DNA of 64,000 nt from Limnoperna fortunei. Taxonomy: Eukaryota > Mollusca > Bivalvia > Mytilida > Modiolidae. The position numbers and the translations under genes were made by a program. The notes under the pieces are model-generated. The model was given only the letters and a program-made list of their open reading frames with translations, was not told the DNA's origin and made no database searches. Below, piece by piece: positions 36,153 to 48,165 of this stretch (the stretch's first letter is position 1; each line of letters opens with the position of its first letter). The DNA lies in the NCBI GenBank assembly GCA_944474755.1, contig OX104114.1:77176623-77240622 (forward strand), read 5' to 3'.

Positions 36153-39100
36153 CGTACATTGAACAATAGTTCATTTATGTTATCCACGAGACCACATTAA
36201 CAGTCATTTTATAGTTCTCAAACGTCCAGTAAGAGCTTAATTTTTATTCCCACATGTAATGAAACAATTAGTAAGTGACGTATAGGATTGCAACGAGCCA
36301 TCCGCATACCACTCGTAAAGATATGAGTTGTAATTGATTGTAATACGCTTCTCCTCTCCCATTACGGACAGAGGACGTGAATATCCCCATCTGGCTCATT
36401 TTGGTCGAGCATTAACATTTCTATTCTGTCCATCTCTGCCTTCAGTAGTTACGTTATTGCTTTAGAAGGTTTGCTTACATCGTAGTTACATATATAGAAT
36501 AGTTCTTTCTATATCCTTACTTACATGTAGTTTTTAAATAATACAAATGTATATGATTTATAAAGAAAGGAACAGATGATTTTTTAGGATTCGTTGTATA
36601 TTTGTATTTTTATTGAATCAACCTAAATAACTAAAAAGACATTTGATTAAACTTAACAGAAATATTTGGGATTTCCCAAAGCAAACATTGACTTTGCTAT
36701 TCTTTGACATGGGGGTACCAATATTAAATACTTTTTGCCGAAAACTATTGTGTTAAACTGTTTATTAGACTTCGAAGTAACCTTAAATCGTTAGCTGTAC
36801 GAAATGTAATTAACACCATTTGAAATATACAATTTAACAAAACAAGTGTATAATCGTGCAATTTAATTTGCATACGATAACACTACCTCTTTTAGTATAC
36901 CAAGACCAAGGTCAATATAATTTATGTTTTTCTTGCGGGCAAATCACATTTAAAATATATGTTTTAATTAATATAACCTGTCAGCCATACTAAAACCTTG
37001 TAACATAACCGCGATAATTCTATTCAATTTTCAATTTTTTGTTTCTTTTTAAAAACAAACATTACGATAGATAAACATCTATGATTGTTCAGGGTCTCGT
37101 GGCAGAGCTCTAATCTTTTAATTCGAGTGAAAATTATTTAAGGCCATTAAAGAAAGCCGCAGGTAAACACGGTATAAAGCGTTACCTATAAAAATTCCTC
37201 TTCTATTGTCAACTGGACACACAATATTCATCAAACTGCTTGTTCGGCCGGAAAACAAATTTGACGTCCAAGTCCGGTTTTGTCCATTAGCTAACACCTT
37301 AGTTCCGACTGTTTTAAGAAACATTATCATTAATTACCACCCATTAATTTGACCCATCGGAGCGAGCTATCTGTCGATTGCGCAAGTTATGGGGTCTCTG
37401 CTTTACCATCGAAAATGGATGCTATAATTATAGAAAAGACATAAATTCTTATCACAAGCAAAGGTTGACGTGGAATATTGAAAGGGCAAAGTGTTTTGTA
37501 TTGTTTTCTAGACATTAAAGTTTTTCCTTGGGTGTATTTGACCTTCTTAAAAGATTCGGACATGTCAACATGTTTAATTAAACAAAGTGACAACTGCTGG
37601 TCGCCTGCCGTCACATTAAGAAATGCACAAAAATAAAATGTTAAATTCATATATTTTATCAACGTTTGCTATTCATGCCAAATATTTTAATATATGTCAT
37701 TTATTTTATTGATAAAGTAGTCAAATCTTTAAATATTTAATATTATTTTATAAAAAGTGGAGTTTTTATTTACTAGATTTAATTATGCTAAATTTAAAGA
37801 CTGCAATGGCAAAATTTAACTTTTAATATTAGAAACCACATATATTTGACCAATGTTTAATACGGTAACATAAGCTATTAAAATGAGTTATTTGTTATAA
37901 GGACTGTATATTTTCGTTAAGGTTACTTGGTAAAAACAAATTTATCTAATTTTGACTTGAATATCCTTCAGATGTTCATATTCCTGCTGAATTTCTATAG
38001 GCAAACAATTTTAATGTTTAATATTCATAAAGGTTATATCTTTGATGCTATCTATGTGTTTTGAACCAGGTGCGAAATACCGATACGCATAAACGCTTGT
38101 GTGATTTCATTTTGCCTCCACTCTCCTGCTCACTCGAACGTTTAAAAGCTGAAAATAAAAATGACACTAAATATTTCGTTACATGCGATAAATTTTGATT
38201 TATGAATTTCACTTTTGTCTTTTTAAGTTTTTTGAAATGCGAGTTTTGAAAACGTCTTCTTTATTTTAAGATAAAATACGACCTTCAATAAGAAAAAAAT
38301 ATAATGATATGTAGGAACAGGCTTAAACTATGACTTAGAGAGAAATAAATCGTTGGGATATAAAGTGGGATTTCTCAACATAACTTTCTATCAGATATGG
38401 GAGATTGAATTTTTATCGTACAGTAAACAAATCGCTAGGTAGTGCAAATTGGTTTGTGATTTACGGGTCTTTCCAGTCCGATCTGCGTTCCGGATTCTAC
38501 ATCATCACAAGAAATAAATGGGATACTTCATGTAATCATAGCTTTGATCATAGAAAAGGAAACTCTGGAATACAGATGAAAGAAATATTTCGTGAGATAA
38601 TGAAATCAATGCAAGAAAATCTATAACTGCTTCTAACACCCTATGCAAATATATTTTTATCACGGTTTTGATTTGTGGGGTTTGGGATGACCGCAGCTTA
38701 TTGTTTCTCAACGAAATGTCCGGGAACTTTATTTATGTGATTATTAGTAAAATTAGGGCTAGACAGAATTAACAAAAAACCTTGACTTTAATTTTTTAAA
38801 ATAAATATTACACATTTTTATTGAATATTGTAATTATTTAATGTGCAAATCATTGTTTGTATGATTAATGAAAATAATTTTATTAGTTTAAAACGTTTCG
38901 TCAATATTACAAGTTATCTGAAATTTCACAGATAGTATTCGGAGAATTTCATGGTCAAACGTTTTGATTTCAGTTCACTATGCTGTGACCTACAAATTGT
39001 ATTGAATACTGTCTCATTCATACATGCAATAAACAAACTGAAACGTGTTGTTCAATTATATTAATTAATTGAAAAAAACACTAACATTTCCATATGGTTT

Positions 39101-42100
39101 ATTGATTTGATCAACTTTATATTGCCGTTCTTGAACAAAAAATATATATTAATTCATTCTTATTATCATTGCACATCTATAAAGTCTCGTTTTTTATGTT
39201 TACTCCAGAAAATCACATAAAACACGGTCTGATGCGCTTTAAATTATCCTCACACTTTATTTATTTACATTTACCTTAGGCAATTTATAAGTTGTCAAAT
39301 TATACAGTAAAACAGTGAACACAATTAAAAATATTGTTAAGTATGTATAATTAATGTTATTACAGGTTGTACATGTAAGTATATAAATATTGTTCTGATA
39401 AAGAAGGTTAAAAAGGGGATTTAGTGAAATTGTAACTGCATGTTTTACTTCCGGAAAACGTACTATTTTGAGTATAATTTCATTTTAGTATAGGTTAAAA
39501 ATAGTAACATTTCAAATTAGTTCATACATTTTGTAATCAGTTGCTTATTTTGTGTTTCGTATGCATTGAATTACTTTTTTTCTATTGTAGGTTACCATGC
39601 CGAATCACTGATAAACATTTATATGTGTATTTTTTCTTGATACAGACATTTTATATTGGACATAAGTTTTTTTGCATATGAACATATTTCGGGATTGTTG
39701 CTATATTGTTTAAAAAACCGATGCAATTAAAAAAAACTGCTGACTTTTTAACAAAATAAAGTGGAAACAACTTGCGCCATAAGTTACTTCCCTTTCATTC
39801 TGCTTTAACCAAAGATACTAAAACAACATCAGACGTAACAGTAGAACTAAGTACACAACCTAGTTTACAAACTACGGAGGCCTATACTTACCAATGTGGC
39901 CCGTAACAGCTGCGATTGTATTCTCGCTTAAAAAGATAAATCAAGACCCTTACTTTGGAATCTAAAAATTATTATTTGAAATAATTTCGTATCTTTTCTA
40001 TTGACGCCAATAATTAAGTGTTATATAATTACATGCATTGAACGCTTTAACTACAACGATATGTTAGAAATTATCAAATAACTCGTAATCTCTGTTTAAG
40101 ATACCATATAATTTATGAATATTTTTCATCTCCAGATGCATAAAAATGAAACCAATGTCGATACGTCTGTTTAAGATCAAAACAGATGTTAACCAAAAAT
40201 CCTACTAGCACTAAGTGTGTTCAATTATATTTTTCTATAATTTTCTGACTTCGTTCGCAGTATCAGTTCATCTATTCAGGGCGTCGATGAAATTCAAGAA
40301 ATTCCTGTCTTCAAAGATTTGATTTTAAAAAGGACAGACATTTTGCAAAATAAGAAAATAGAGGTCCTCTAGTCACATTACAACAAATATTTGCGCCAAA
40401 TATCAACACGCTTATCCATGCTTATTCATCAGCATATATTTAAGTATGCATATTCTTTTTATCGCACCTATAGCATTTAAAATCGAGTTATAAGAACGGA
40501 ATTTTAGAAATTGCATAGTTCTAATTTTCGCTTTTATACAATGGGCATTTTTGAAAACAAATCAATATGAAAAATTAACATCCTCCCCCCCCCTAAAAAG
40601 CAAACAGAAACGATATCTACGGAATCGAATGAATTAAAATGAACCACAAAACAAATAGGAAAGAAAAAGGGTCCATTACATTCAGCAGAAAATTACAATT
40701 ATACATGTTTATATCATACAAAAGAAAGAACAATGTCCCATAAAACCACTAACACGTAATGAAACGAGGCATATTTTGTATATTCAGGCTAGTTTGTTAA
40801 AACGGCTTATCAATAATTAATTAAAACTTATTTTAGTTTCAGTACGAAATAAATGAATGGGTTTCGTTTCAGATAGTTTATGATGACAATCGGTAGTTTT
40901 TTCTTTAGTAATTAAAGTACCGAATGGTAATATAACAACCGTATCTGTTCCCGTTATTAAAATCATATGTCATCAAGCATTAAAAGTGTTTTATAGTTAC
41001 ATATAAATTACGAAAACAAGGTCATATTTATACGAAAATAAAGATTTGAATATTACGTTTCTTGTCAGTTTTTACACTCCTATAATTCAAGTTTACACCT
41101 TTACCCATTGACTCTGTTATTAAATGGACATAAAACCCAAGCGCTATTTTGCTGAAATGGCCTGATAAAAATACTATAAAAGAGCTTTTATAGCCGTATC
41201 GTCAATAACTCAATTTGTATGAGGGAAATACTTAATACTAACAGCAAGAGTAAATTTATGAGAGACAATAATATTTTCATTAAGATTTTCATCCTTGTTG
41301 TCTCCCTTTAGGCAAAACCATATAGATTTTCCTGATTAATATAAATTACTTATTTACAAATGCAAATTAGGAGAAACATATGTATGCAGTCAGCAATAAT
41401 GTATATAAAATTTGTCGACCCTACAAAAGCAGACACATTAATAGCGTTAACTGTCTTAATGTAAATTTTATTAACCATATTGAGAGTCATTTCATTTTGT
41501 TTTATGTGAAAGTCGCGCGAGCTGTTATACGAACGGCAGGGATGGATTTCATACCATAAACATTGGGTCCTGTAATATGATCTACAAGGTGAGTTTGTAA
41601 AGTTTTACGATAACCAAAGATATGAGAAATATTTTGATTGGGTGTATGAGCAGGGCGTGTATTTGTCGAGGAATTGGCTTGCGGTAATGTAATTGAAATT
41701 TTTGGAGACATGTTTTAATTTCAAGAAATATTTAATCATCACCAATCTGTAATTAATCTGTGATACAACCAATTGTATGGACGGTCAATTTCGATTAAAC
41801 TCATATTGTAACAACTGTTTTATTATAAGTATTTTAATTTTGATCACTAAATGGTTGGTCCACCGGTATATTTAGATTTTTTTTATGTTTTAGTGATTTT
41901 GTTTTGAACCGTATTTGTCCTGACTACCTCTTAGCAATTTTCTGCAGCTAAAGAACATATATATTAACATAAAAGTACTGCCAATGTACGGGCTTTGGTT
42001 TGGGTCGCATACTTTAATAAAAGACTTGACATTATGACTGGTCATACTCAGACATAAAACAATATTTAATGTTAAAGCAGATTTCCAGTCTTGTGTATGT

Positions 42101-42289
42101 GGATTATTGAAAGACTTTCTGGAGCACCTAGTTTTGTACGACTTCTTTGTTTGTTTGTTTAGTTTTTTGTCTGTTCTGTGGATTTTCATTCCTTGTCCGT
42201 CCATGTCCTACCTTTTATTTGTCTGGTATCTTTGATGACATTTTATTTGCAACCATTAAGGTAACCAAAAACTATGGTGGTGTACTGTA
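36153..42289. other. Long intergenic stretch, no gene recognised
   Basis: About 6 kb of AT-rich DNA. Open frames at 37118-37662, 38405-38711, 41502-41711 and 41890-42204 lack domains or splice context. A poly-C run lies at about 40585-40593. No tandem array or clear inverted repeat was noticed. Confidence 0.4.
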
Positions 42290-42600
42290 AGTCCCGGAGA
42301 GTGTCACACTCCCCACAGTTTACTTTGGTGCTGACTTAAAAATTATTCATTTATTTAACGATTGTCGAAAACTAATATCTTTCAATTTCTCAAATGTTTC
42401 GAATTTTATGGTTTTTTTCTCTTACTAGGGTGTAAATGGCCTTGGCAGGATGTGGAATAACAATTAGCTACTTGGTGATAAAAGCTCTGCAACATGTTAG
42501 TCATATTGTCGGTTTAAGCGTCACTGTTAATTCTTGATAAGACGAAACCCGCGTATGGCGTATACAAATTTGAAACCTTGGTATATTTAATTACATTTTA
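42290..42600 (+). repeat. Interspersed repeat resembling a mytilid family
   Basis: Contains GGTGCTGACTTAAAAATTAT, GCCTTGGCAGGATGTGGAAT and AGACGAAACCCGCGTATGGC. From memory these words resemble a repeat very common in mussel (Mytilus) DNA with the core GACGAAACGCGCGTCTGGC. There is no second clear copy in this window. Family membership is recall, not proof. Confidence 0.4.
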
Positions 42601-44683
42601 TTTCCACATAAATTGGTTGTTCTTCTTATGTTTTGCTTGATCAATGATTTTCGAAATTTTTAACGTCAACTTTGTTTTCTTGTTTACTTTACATGACTTT
42701 CCATTTATTTGAAAACACGTCTTTGTATGAATTTGAAATTAAAAATTCTGTGAAAACATGTAACCCCCTTTTCAAATTGGTTAAATAAAAAACTATCAGG
42801 CCAATACAAATTTATACTTTAATGTGCACAGTATAATGGGTTAGTGAACTGCAAACATCTATATAAGACTTTCTCAACATGGAAAGTAACATATCTTATA
42901 CTAAGACCAATCTTCTCAAAACACACGTCATATTTTTATTTATTGTAATCTAATCCCTTCGATATAGTCTTGCCTGCTCGGGGCAGTCGTTGTTTTGTTG
43001 GTACCGAAGAAATGTCTAGAGGTTTCACTGTGGCAGCCTGAAAATGTTCTGTCACATTCCAATCACACTGAGAAAAAAAACTCGTATTAAAGATACAAAG
43101 GTTATAAAAGTCTCCAATGTGTCGCTTTATCTCTCCCACAAAATTGTTCAAGACCAACATGTTAGTTGTCATTTTATCTTCAAAAATAGAAAACGTTATA
43201 CTAAATCTGGGTACTAGTAACACAATCTAACATTGCGAAATGGAAAATCTTCTAATTTAAAACATTTGTTTTCAATATGTCATGAAAGTAAATTTAGTCA
43301 ACGACCATGTCACAATAAAAATCAATTAAATTGGTGTACACACCAAACTGTAGCTAATGGGCTAGTGATATTCTCGATGAATAACACTCCACCAGTAGGC
43401 ATACATCTAGTATTTGCCATAACGTCTCTAAAACCCAGGTTACAAAATTTACTTCAGTCGCGTTTCGTCTAATGACGCAACAGTGGGACTAAAACCCCAC
43501 AAACATTGAAGACCAAACAAATAAATAAGACGTTAAAGTGCTTTTTTAACTGATTAGGGCATGAAACACCTTGCAAATACAAAAGCAATGCCAAAATGTA
43601 AGACATAACCATTTACATTTAACTATACAATTATCAACCTTAATTTTTAAAAGTTACTGTGAATTGGTTGTTCTTTCAAAAGTTTAACGTGTTCACGCCA
43701 ACCTTACTCTGTAGTAGTTCTTGCATATATATTTCTATATATTTTTTCGATGACCATAAAACTAACCGAGGTGACATTTTATGTTTCGTAATAAAAACCT
43801 TTAAGATTATTGCTCAATTAAACGTTCATTTTATTTAAAATATTGATGCCTGTTGAACAATTATTTTCATTTCTGCTATACATTTGATATGTATCTGTTT
43901 GTAATGATTAACAAAACTGATTTAGCTAATGAAAAAATATCGCCATATAAACACATTTAACCTAGACTGGATGCAATATTCATCGTAATAATTTAGCAGC
44001 ACATAGTATGTGTTACGAATTTGCATACGTTTTATAAAATTTCTAAAATATTATCACATACGTAATTTATTGTTATTTATTGTGGAACAAACACAAAAGT
44101 TAACAGATAAGTCATTTTCTACAATATGTTTTATTCATTTTAGTTTTATTTAATATTCCCATTGTCACAAAATTATATTTTAAATTTACTTTCTTTCACA
44201 CTGTTGTTTAATATTTTTCACCGATAAATCATCCGTTTTACAGACTTGGTCATAGCGGAATTGATGCTAAATATAATTAATAAAACAATTTTTCATCAGA
44301 CATAATGGTGTATCATGATATGAATAATTTTAAGAGGGACATTTTCAATCCAGAACTATTAGTCATCAGAATGTAAGCTAAATCAAATGTTTTTTGTTAT
44401 GGAAATATTTTCAAATTAGTACAGTTTTGTCCGCATGTTTTTTTAAAGTCACATTAATATTGTAACACCTGTTATATTTTAAAATAAAAATGCCATTGTT
44501 GTGCAGTATTCGGCATTATCAAACATAAAGTATATACATGTATTCTCATATTCTTACGAATTATGAAAATTAATGAAAAGTCACGGTATACTTCGTTTGT
44601 TTGGCCCTTCGAAAAAAGTCAATGGAGCACTTGCAATGTAATAATACATGAAAACAAATATTTTGTTTATGTACCTAAGCAAA
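42601..44683. other. AT-rich intergenic DNA
   Basis: No supported gene. Frames at 42936-43223 (minus) and 43233-43472 (plus) abut each other but show no domain. Confidence 0.4.
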
Positions 44684-44882
44684 ACTGCAGTTAGACTTGC
44701 CACAAGTCCATTTGAAATTTTGTTTGGTATTAGAGAGATAGATCTCAACATTTCTGATACTATCCATTTGTGTACAAAGGCTTTGTACTCAAGCTGATAG
44801 TATAGAAAATGTTGATAATGAAGGTGTATCTCTCTAAAAGCAAATTCAAAGGGACTTGTGGAAAGTCTAAACTGCAGTAAAA
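44684..44882. repeat. ~200-bp imperfect inverted repeat
   Basis: The left arm runs ACTGCAGTTAGACTTGCCAC, AAGTCCATTTGAAATT, TAGAGAGATA, TCAACATTTCTGATACTATC. The right arm in reverse complement runs ACTGCAGTTTAGACTTTCCA, CAAGTCCCTTTGAATT, TAGAGAGATA, TCAACATTTTCTATACTATC. The arms are about 80-85 bp with scattered mismatches and small gaps around a loop of about 30 bases. A 250-base single hairpin transcript is possible; a decayed fold-back element is the simpler reading. Confidence 0.85.
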
Positions 44883-45028
44883 CTGGCTTACCTTAAAACG
44901 CGTAAAAGTTCTTTTCAGAACTGATCTTGTAGTATTTGCTTGATGGGGGTTAAGCATTGTACTACACGTTTGAAGGAATAACATTCCCAACAGGAGAGTA
45001 GTTTTCATTCTATGGCATTCATTTGGTT

Positions 45029-45141
45029 TTGAGTCTATGTTAACTGGCGTTTTGGTTTGAGTGTCTAAGTTACCAGAGGCGTTGTTGTTTCGGGTGCCTT
45101 AGTTAACGGGCGTGTGTTGAAGCCTAAGTTAATAGTTTGAG
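45029..45141 (+). repeat. Degenerate tandem repeat, about four units
   Basis: Units of about 28-35 bp share TTTGAGT-CTAAGTTAAC-GGCGT (near 45029, 45055, 45087 and 45118). They are diverged. Confidence 0.6.
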
Positions 45142-45859
45142 TTATTTTATTTCTAATTCGAAACCTATACCATTTCAATGCAGCTGAATAAAATAGTAGT
45201 CAATGTTGATACATTCAAAGTAGCCAGCAGAATTTTTTTATTTTATCTAGATGGAATAGAATTTACGTTTTGTGTTACTGACTACTTGATTATTTTTAAG
45301 CAAACTAGCGTAAGATTTAGTTATTTTTATTATAATTGTCAGACACCTTTCAGCTGTATGCAAAAACTGGTTTATGTACTTTAGATACTTTCCCCAATTC
45401 TTTTATGGCGGTCGATTCTTTCCTGTAATCAGATTATGAAATTTGCTGTTTACCTTACTATATATGTAACTGTATAACTGTTAATAGTTTTTCTGTTCAG
45501 TTGATATAGAATCAGATTTAAGAATATATAATTGAATACCTAAGAGTTGAATACCTATTTAGAGTTTAGAACTTTTTAATGTGTACAAAAATTAACTATA
45601 TGATTTTCTTTAGGGACCTTTATTAACTTTGCCCTTCGATTGATTATCCTTTTCAATATTTTCAATATTATGTTCCCCATATATTGTAAACAGTCTCTGT
45701 ATTATTTGTTATTTATGTTACACATTCTTTGTACTAACAACTGTTGGCTTTATGTAATATAATTTTGAGGCAATAAATTAACTATATTAATATAATGTTA
45801 GATCGAATTGATATAATTCATATGTAATTTTTTAACTTAAAAGAGACACCGTACTAACC

Positions 45860-46035
45860 GTTATTGTGTTGCCAGGGGACAATGCTCTAGGTGTCATGAC
45901 CATCACTTGCCTACCCCTATGCTTGGAGGCGTTTTCAGTGTTTGGTGATTTTCTAGTGGTTTCTTCTTTGCTTTCTTATCAATTATTTCTACGATGTTAT
46001 CGCACGACGTTAAAAGAGATTCCAAATAAATGAAT
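45860..46035 (+). mobile_element. Possible SINE tail fragment
   Basis: Ends CGATGTTATCGCACGACGTT followed by AAAAGAGATTCCAAATAAAT, which resembles the 'GCGACGTTAAA' 3' ends of mollusc SINEs. No head was identified; low certainty. Confidence 0.3.
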
Positions 46036-47754
46036 TTGTTGGTATCATAATTTTTGGTATGGGAATTGAATCAAAGGGAATATGGAAAATTACAGATATG
46101 CATGGTCGAAATATTATTGCAAAAGATCAATTCAAAGGACCAAAATAAATGTAGCTCTTTGTATTACATGAGATAAAATAATTTATTGCGTAAAAACAGA
46201 AAATGCACGTCATACGTCTACAGGTGTGAATTAACTTACCCATTTATTAATTTTATGTTAGTGCCAATTTTGACGATTGGGTATTTAGATAATTATTATT
46301 ATGAATTAAACGAAATGTCCTTTTAGTCTGTACATACACGTGCTTGCCAAAGAAAACTTGTACAGGTGACAGGTGTGACGTGCACATCTGGACCAGCATT
46401 AGAAAAGAAATTGTCTTAAGAGTTATGTTTAATGTATGAATAATTTTCCACAATTCAATTGCATTTCCCGTTTTGTTTTATACGGCGAAAATGATACAAC
46501 AGCACGTTAAGATTGTTGATGCCATAGGTACAAATTTGTATAATCCGAATTGATTTAAAATTACATATTTTAGTTTTATGCTTATATTCAGAGTTAACAT
46601 TTTTTATGAGAAAAATGGTTGTAAAGTCACTCTTGTTTCGTTTTATTTTTGTTGGTCTTGTTTCTTATAATGTATTTACGAATTGTATAAAGCCCTTTAC
46701 GATCCTAAAGATTTTGATATATATAATGTATAATTTTGATACATATAATATATAATTATTTGAAATGTTTAGTTTATTTAGATTAGTGTTCCTCTTGTTT
46801 TGTTATATTGCACATTGTTAAAACAATTTTCTTTCAAAAGGCAGTACACATTTGTATATATTATTTTCTATATTAGGAAAAGAAATAAGGTTAACAATTG
46901 AAAACGACAGACGTATTGACTATATCCAAAAGAACCAGCGAATAATTTTAGACTTTTCATTTTTGGTTTTGCTGCCTATGGCGAACTTTGAAGTTTCAAA
47001 TCCTTATATTATTATTGTGTGTACATTGGTGAAGGAATATCTAATAGCTATGTACTATAAGCATAAACCAAACAATACTAAAAGTGTCGTTATAGACATG
47101 GCGTCTTGTACAAACCGTCTTCGTATTATGTTTGAGTAAACTGTGAAAATTATTTATGTTGTTGGTTTTTTATTCCCCGTCAAATGTACTGGAAAAATAT
47201 TACATGAAATTTTACAACACAAAATATGACTTCTTTTGATATAAGAAACTTTAATTTCTAGATGTGTCTTGCCTGTCGACAACACAGTAGGGGTAGAAGC
47301 CTAGGTCTTTATTCTTTTGCCATCTAATTGAGCGGAAATCACGGCGATAGCAGAAGATATCTAAAATCGTTTTTCCATACCATTGCACTGGGACATCCTC
47401 TCAGTTTTAACGGTTTGTTTTTTTTTGATATACAATATTATAACGTACAAAACAGGCATCCTCAAAATTTCTGAGGTTTGATATAGGTGGATGACACAAT
47501 AAACCTATAAAAGTATCGATGACTTAAAAGCCGTTTTGTAACTATTTATATAGGAAAAAATTAACTGTTGTTTTGTTTCATTTTGAATAGTTTTGTTTGA
47601 GTTGGAGTGTCTTTATATAAAATCGTATACGTTTCTTGGAATTTGGTAACGTGTCCTGATTAAACTTTATAACATAAGTATCTTTAATAAGTTTGACTGT
47701 AAACCAGTGGGTCTATGCTTTTGCTGATTGACTGTTGGTATTTCGCTTTAGGGG
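46036..47754. other. AT-rich intergenic DNA
   Basis: No gene supported; frames at 46253-46453 and 46852-47139 lack recognisable features. Confidence 0.4.
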
Positions 47755-48165
47755 TAAGCAATATTTCAGCTCTGTTTGGGACATCGCCAACTGTTTGTAT
47801 ATTGGGATTTTTTTGCATCGATTAAAACCTTATTACACTGCCTTTAATTAATTTATGCAGATAAAAACAAATACATATTTAACAATAAAATGTCACAATT
47901 TAGTATAAAGTTTTTATTTTATAAAATAAATAACTTAATTTTAAACTAAAATAATGTCCTCTTTGGAAAATTGGAATATTATTCGACTTATAAAATGTCC
48001 CTGAATGTAAGCAACGTCAACACAGTCCATCAAGACATGCTTGATAGTACACGAGCAGATGCGTGGCACACCCTCGGACCGTGGTTCACTGTTTTGTTCC
48101 TAGTATGACCAAAATGACACCTGGTTATAACATCCCGGTCTCGGCGACCTCTGTGACATTCATAA
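47755..48165 (-). pseudogene. Decayed LINE, extreme C-terminus and 3' tail
   Basis: On the minus strand from about 48161 one frame gives RDVITRCHFGHTRNKTVNH. After a frameshift near 48.09 kb another frame gives CSCTIKHVLMDCVDVAYIQ and continues to a stop at about 47939. Together they show the xxVLxRLxxGHTxxxH and CxCxxxxxHxLxxCxxF-type pattern that ends the ORF2 of RNase-H-bearing LINEs (Jockey/I/R1-like). About 170 bp further, AGCTGAAATATTGCTTACCC forms the 3' tail. Everything upstream (RT, endonuclease) is missing and at least one frameshift is present, so it is dead. Confidence 0.7.

Noticed and set aside
41502..41711. 69-codon minus-strand ORF rich in Ser/Thr/Pro
   Set aside because: Residue use looks somewhat protein-like but there is no domain, homologue memory, splice context or second exon; left unannotated.
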